DNA of 10,919 nt from Gammaproteobacteria bacterium (GTDB lineage Bacteria > Pseudomonadota > Gammaproteobacteria > GRL18), in contig WTAX01000543.1 of the NCBI GenBank assembly GCA_013139395.1, positions 1 to 10,919 on the forward strand. Reading direction: 5' to 3'. Position numbers and translations under genes: made by a program. Every line of letters starts with the position of its first letter. The first letter of the stretch is position 1. Shown here piece by piece: positions 8,039 through 10,919 of the stretch. Under the pieces are notes generated by a model. The model did no database searches and had not been told where the DNA came from. It was given only the letters and a program-made list of their open reading frames with translations.

Positions 8039-9301
8039 TTAGCCTCTAATATGCCCATCACCCAGAACAATGTATTTTTGCGAGGTGAGCCCTTCTAAAC
8101 CAACTGGACCCCGGGTATGGATCTTATCGGTACTAATACCGATTTCGGCACCCAGACCGTATTCAAAACCATCAGCAAAGCGAGTAGAGGCGTTGACCAT
8201 GACTGAGCTGGAATCCACTTCGGCTAAAAAGCGTCTGGCAAGCGTATAGTTTTCGGTAATGATAGCTTCTGTGTGACCTGAACTATGCTCAAAGATATGT
8301 TCAATCGCAGCATCGATGCCGTCAACCACACGAATAGACAATATCGGTGCCAGATATTCTGTATCCCAGTCTTCTTCTGTGGCGGCAACAACCGATTGCC
8401 CACTAAGAGCGGCGGCACTGCGTTCACAACAACGCAGCTCAACCCCTTCCTGTGCATATTTTTGTGCCAGTTCAGGCAAAATATTATCCACTGCAGCGAC
8501 ATCAATTAATAAAGTTTCCATGGCATTACATACACCATAACGATGGGTTTTCGCATTGTAGGCAATATCAATGGCTTTTTGGCGATCAGCTGTACCATCA
8601 ATATAAACATGACAAATACCATTAAGGTGTTTGATCACAGGCACACGAGCATTACCGCTGATGCGTTCGATTAAGCCTTTGCCGCCGCGAGGTATAATCA
8701 CATCAACATACTGCTGCATGGTAATAAGTTCACCCACCGCTTCTCTGTCAGTGGTTTCAATAACCTGTATAACATCTGTTGGCAGACCTGCCTGCTCAAG
8801 CCCTTGTTTTATACAGGCAGCAATGGCCTGATTAGAATTAATCGCTTCTGAGCCGCCACGCAAAATAGCAGCATTACCTGATTTCATACACAGAGCAGCT
8901 GCATCAGCTGTCACATTTGGTCTGGATTCATAAATAATACCGATAACACCTAATGGCACACGCATTTTGCCGATTTGCAGGCCCGATGGCTGATAGTTCA
9001 TATCGGATATTTCGCCTACAGGATCAGGCAGCGCAGCAATTTGACGAAGCCCTTCCGCCATACCCTGAATACGCTCTTCATTAAGCGCTAAGCGATCAAG
9101 TAAGGCATCATCTAAACCTCTTTCTTTACCCGCTTTGAGATCTTTATCATTCTCATCGATCAATGTTTTCATTGATGATTCTAATAAATCGGCAATCGCC
9201 AATAAGGCACTATTTTTTTTATTACTGCTGGCCTTAACCAGTGCTCTGGAAGCCTGGCGTGCTCGTTGACCCACTTCGGTCATATATTGTTTAATATCCA
9301 T
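8039..9301 (-). CDS. proA: Gamma-glutamyl phosphate reductase ProA
   Basis: ProA reduces gamma-glutamyl phosphate with NADPH to glutamate-5-semialdehyde, the second step of proline synthesis, as part of an aldehyde-dehydrogenase-fold family. The 420-residue product matches the usual length (E. coli 417). Visible motifs in order are [17 protein letters not shown] (residues 115-131), the glycine-rich ILRGGSEA (146-153), [11 protein letters not shown] (201-211), the catalytic cysteine C258 in [12 protein letters not shown], and the C-terminal [25 protein letters not shown] 5-8 nt before the ATG is a modest ribosome binding site. proB is not adjacent. The gene begins 49 bp beyond a palindromic heptamer element, so it probably has its own promoter or depends on readthrough from holA; I could not identify a convincing promoter in the AT-rich stretch between them. 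Confidence 0.97.
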   Translation of the reverse strand: MDIKQYMTEVGQRARQASRALVKASSNKKNSALLAIADLLESSMKTLIDENDKDLKAGKERGLDDALLDRLALNEERIQGMAEGLRQIAALPDPVGEISDMNYQPSGLQIGKMRVPLGVIGIIYESRPNVTADAAALCMKSGNAAILRGGSEAINSNQAIAACIKQGLEQAGLPTDVIQVIETTDREAVGELITMQQYVDVIIPRGGKGLIERISGNARVPVIKHLNGICHVYIDGTADRQKAIDIAYNAKTHRYGVCNAMETLLIDVAAVDNILPELAQKYAQEGVELRCCERSAAALSGQSVVAATEEDWDTEYLAPILSIRVVDGIDAAIEHIFEHSSGHTEAIITENYTLARRFLAEVDSSSVMVNASTRFADGFEYGLGAEIGISTDKIHTRGPVGLEGLTSQKYIVLGDGHIRG

Positions 9302-9350
9302 CTTATTCCAACTTAAATAGTTTAATTATTATTTCTTTTACTTTAGTCAT

Positions 9351-9540
9351 AGATTAGCGTTAAGCGTTAAGCGTTAAGCGTTAAGCGTTAAGCGTTAAGC
9401 GTTAAGCGTTAAGCGTTAAGAAAGAGTCTGAGCAAAATCAAGAGAAAAAGCAACCAGGATGTGCACAGACTCTACTTTATTACGATGCTCTTTTCTTTTG
9501 ATGTTTCTTAACGCTTAACGCTTAGTACTTAACGCTATCT
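9351..9540. repeat. 190-bp inverted element with heptamer arrays as arms
   Basis: The element fills most of the holA-proA gap. Its ends are inverted copies: AGATTAGCGTTAAG at 9351-9364 and CTTAACGCTATCT at 9528-9540, which differ by one T. The left arm holds nine perfect AGCGTTA units; the right arm holds four inverted TTAACGC units (9508-9535), the third degenerate (TTAGTAC). Positions 9403-9423 and 9504-9524 are a perfect 21-bp inverted repeat, and the pairing extends to 9391/9536 with three mismatches. The 80-bp centre has a further 8-bp inverted pair, AGAGTCTG (9423-9430) and CAGACTCT (9466-9473). There is no open reading frame of note, no clear target-site duplication and no T-run to make it a Rho-independent terminator. 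It resembles a MITE- or BIME-like palindromic unit. The structure is seen directly; mobility is inferred. Confidence 0.8.
9356..9420. repeat. Heptamer tandem array (AGCGTTA), nine perfect copies
   Basis: Nine uninterrupted identical copies of AGCGTTA run from 9356 to 9418, followed by AG. There is no spacer and no substitution. The array lies 55 bp after the end of proA's coding strand start (upstream of proA). Perfect identity suggests recent slippage expansion or active homogenisation. On the coding strand each unit contains TTAACG, which shares four of six bases with a -35 box, but I see no matching -10 at a fixed distance, so I do not call a promoter. Confidence 0.95.
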
Positions 9541-9546
9541 CCTGCT

Positions 9547-10584
9547 TTACAAATAGGTTTTACCCGCAACAGCCGACAAAATCAACTGCATCATATCCCA
9601 GGGATCACCTATTTCAGCACCTTTGGCCATTTTATCTGCCAGTAACAGCTGTTTAAGTAATTGCTGCCATTGTTCCGGTCGACTGGTGTGTAAAGCCTGA
9701 GCCAGTAGTGATTTTCGTTTGGGAAAAATATAAAAGCCTTTCATTGCCGCCTCAACATTTTGCTGCTGCCCACCAGCATAAAGAATGGCTGACATTTTTG
9801 CCAACATACGAACTTCTTTAGCAAACAGCGACATAATTAAAATAATCGACAGCCCTTCTCGCTGTAGACCATAGAGCATTCGTGATGCCCGTTTTAAATC
9901 ACCCGATAAAGCACAATCAAACAGATCAAATAAATTATAGCGGGCACTATCAAAAACAGCTTCTGCAACCTGTTCATAATCCAATGGCAGCAGTTGCTTA
10001 CTACCCGCAACCGAATACAGAAGACTGAGCTTTTCTATCTCCTGATCAGCCGCCAGCAAGTTACCTTCAATCCGATCATTAATTAATTGTAATGAATCCG
10101 CTTGTAAACTTAAGCCCTTAGCCTGTAAACGTCGCTGCAGCCATTGATTAAGATGATGTCCATCGATCGACCAGACAGTCACTATACCCGCAACTGCATC
10201 AACTGCTTTATACCATTTGCTTTTTTTGGTTGCTGACTCTACCTTACCGGCAATAATAATGAGAATAATATCGGGAGGTAAATTTTCACAATATTCAATT
10301 AAAGCCGCACCTTTATCAGAGGGCTTGCCCGTAGGCATGTGAATTTCAATTATTTTTTTGCTGGCAAATAAAGAAAGTTCATTAGCGGCTATAAGCAAAT
10401 TATTCCAGTCAAAATGGGCATCAGCATGATAAACATCCCGTTCTTCATAGCCATAATAACGAGCCGCTTTGCGCAGCATATCCACTGCTTCACGATGCTG
10501 CAGCGGCTCATCACCACACACCATATACACAGGATACTGTCTTGCTTTAAGATCATTTCTTAATTGATCGGGTTTAATTTGCAT
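9547..10584 (-). CDS. holA: DNA polymerase III delta subunit HolA
   Basis: HolA is the delta subunit of the clamp loader; it binds the beta sliding clamp and opens its ring so that the clamp can be loaded on primed DNA at the replication fork. The 345-residue product matches the E. coli length (343). The N-terminal AAA-like domain begins PVYMVCGDEPLQHREAVDML (residues 18-37). The clamp-binding element ELSLFASKK is at about 69-77, with L72 and F73 in the position of the E. coli residues that wedge into the clamp. GNLLAADQEIEKL (174-186) and the C-terminal helical collar follow. No good Shine-Dalgarno sequence precedes the ATG. The gene lies between two palindromic repeats, 228 bp from lptE and 245 bp from proA, whereas lptE and holA are usually close together. 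Confidence 0.95.
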   Translation of the reverse strand: MQIKPDQLRNDLKARQYPVYMVCGDEPLQHREAVDMLRKAARYYGYEERDVYHADAHFDWNNLLIAANELSLFASKKIIEIHMPTGKPSDKGAALIEYCENLPPDIILIIIAGKVESATKKSKWYKAVDAVAGIVTVWSIDGHHLNQWLQRRLQAKGLSLQADSLQLINDRIEGNLLAADQEIEKLSLLYSVAGSKQLLPLDYEQVAEAVFDSARYNLFDLFDCALSGDLKRASRMLYGLQREGLSIILIMSLFAKEVRMLAKMSAILYAGGQQQNVEAAMKGFYIFPKRKSLLAQALHTSRPEQWQQLLKQLLLADKMAKGAEIGDPWDMMQLILSAVAGKTYL

Positions 10585-10608
10585 AACGGTTAACTAACAG
10601 CATGAGCC

Positions 10609-10638
10609 TATAACTATGTCTATAACTATGTCTATAAC
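10609..10638. repeat. 12-bp tandem repeat upstream of holA
   Basis: TATAACTATGTC occurs twice in perfect tandem (10609-10632), followed by TATAAC (10633-10638), giving 2.5 copies. On the coding strand this reads as GTTATAG repeated every 12 bp, so three -10-like hexamers (TATAGA, TATAGA, TATAGG) lie 25 to 55 bp before the holA ATG. I see no convincing -35 box at the right distance, so promoter function is only possible. Confidence 0.85.
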
Positions 10639-10700
10639 AACAGGGCTTATTAAAAATTATTGTAACTATTCAGCATGTATTTCTAAATGATATCTGTTAA

Positions 10701-10781
10701 GCCTATGGCCACTTATTTTTATAACTTTGAAAACTCGCTGCGCTCAGACAATCAAAGTCAGAAAAATAAGCAACCACAGGC
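10701..10781. repeat. Imperfect palindrome between lptE and holA (REP/MITE-like)
   Basis: Two 30-bp arms, 10701-10730 and 10752-10781, match in inverted orientation at 24 of 30 positions; two A-T pairs extend the stem to 10699-10783. The 21-bp loop carries a GC-rich core, CTCGCTGCGCTCAG (10734-10747), unlike the AT-rich stem. Read as RNA on the gene-sense strand, five of the six differences become G-U pairs, leaving one mismatch. There is no T-run after the stem in the gene direction, so it is not a standard terminator there. A GC-rich centre of the form GAGCGCAGCGAG within a palindrome is typical of dispersed intergenic repeats, which is why I call it REP/MITE-like; copy number elsewhere cannot be seen. 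Confidence 0.75.
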
Positions 10782-10812
10782 TTTTTGTAAATAGTACGCT
10801 TCTAGTTACAAA

Positions 10813-10919
10813 TTATTCAGCAATTGCTTTCATACGACGCAGCATTTGTATAATAGCGGGCCGCATCATTTCTTTACGGATGATCTGTTCCTCATTATCC
10901 TTGCCTAAGACATCATTCG
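10813..10919 (-). CDS. lptE: LPS-assembly lipoprotein LptE, 3' end only
   Basis: Only the last 34 codons are present: the peptide begins NDVLGKDNEEQIIRKEMMRP and ends QMLRRMKAIAE before TAA. LptE is an outer-membrane lipoprotein that plugs the LptD barrel and helps deliver lipopolysaccharide to the cell surface. The stretch VLGKxxEEQxxRxEMxRxAxxQxLRR is the characteristic C-terminal helix of the family, and lptE directly before holA is a standard gammaproteobacterial order (leuS-lptE-holA). The lipobox and the main domain lie outside the window. Nothing about its promoter can be said. Confidence 0.9.
   Translation of the reverse strand, partial: NDVLGKDNEEQIIRKEMMRPAIIQMLRRMKAIAE

Noticed and set aside
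8224..8831. Additional frames within proA on both strands
   Set aside because: ProA is full length and has all its motifs; the others are overlapping frame shadows.
9302..9350. Promoter for proA in the AT-rich stretch before its start
   Set aside because: ATGACT and AATAAT-type hexamers can be found, but none form a pair at normal spacing better than chance in such AT-rich DNA.
9356..9535. CRISPR array
   Set aside because: The units are 7 bp long with no spacers, and no cas gene is present.
9391..9536. Rho-independent terminator for holA
   Set aside because: The arms are separated by 80 bp and the sequence after the stem on the coding strand is not a T-run.
10701..10790. Rho-independent terminator after lptE
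   Set aside because: In the gene direction no T-run follows the stem. A TTTTT follows only on the plus strand, where no gene ends.
1..10919. New defence, toxin-antitoxin, phage or biosynthetic system
   Set aside because: Every sizeable frame is a recognised core housekeeping gene in a conserved order; only the intergenic repeats are unexplained.

Overview
This window is chromosomal housekeeping DNA from a gammaproteobacterium with a moderately AT-rich genome, probably not an enteric. LptE, a full-length YhdP, RNase G, HolA of the E. coli length class (345 aa) and the start of a nitrilase-type protein after yhdP together point there. I cannot name the genus from the sequence. All ten genes lie on the minus strand, so transcription runs from high to low coordinates.

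In transcription order the layout is: 3' end of lptE (10813-10919), 228 bp gap holding a 12-bp tandem repeat and an imperfect 30-bp-arm palindrome, holA (9547-10584), 245 bp gap holding a 190-bp inverted element built on a heptamer, proA (8039-9301), nadD (7316-7972), rsfS (6841-7224), rlmH (6367-6834), maf (5798-6367), rng (4263-5723, possibly to 5783), yhdP (152-4186), and the first 16 codons of a carbon-nitrogen hydrolase (1-49). From proA downwards the gaps are 102 bp or less, and rlmH/maf overlap by one base (TGATG), so this part looks like one or two co-transcribed units.

The block joins two conserved neighbourhoods. One is lptE-holA and proA-nadD-rsfS-rlmH: outer-membrane LPS assembly, clamp loading, proline and NAD synthesis, and ribosome silencing and methylation. 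The other is maf-rng-yhdP-nit, which in many gammaproteobacteria follows mreBCD: nucleotide sanitation, 16S rRNA 5' maturation and mRNA decay, and phospholipid transport to the outer membrane. The common themes are ribosome maturation and envelope building.

I found no new defence, mobile or metabolic system. The unexplained sequence sits in the two long gaps on either side of holA. One holds nine perfect copies of AGCGTTA facing an inverted degenerate array of the same heptamer. The other holds a palindrome whose arm differences are nearly all G-U compatible, but only on the strand that is transcribed with the genes. No stretch over 300 bases lacks a gene.
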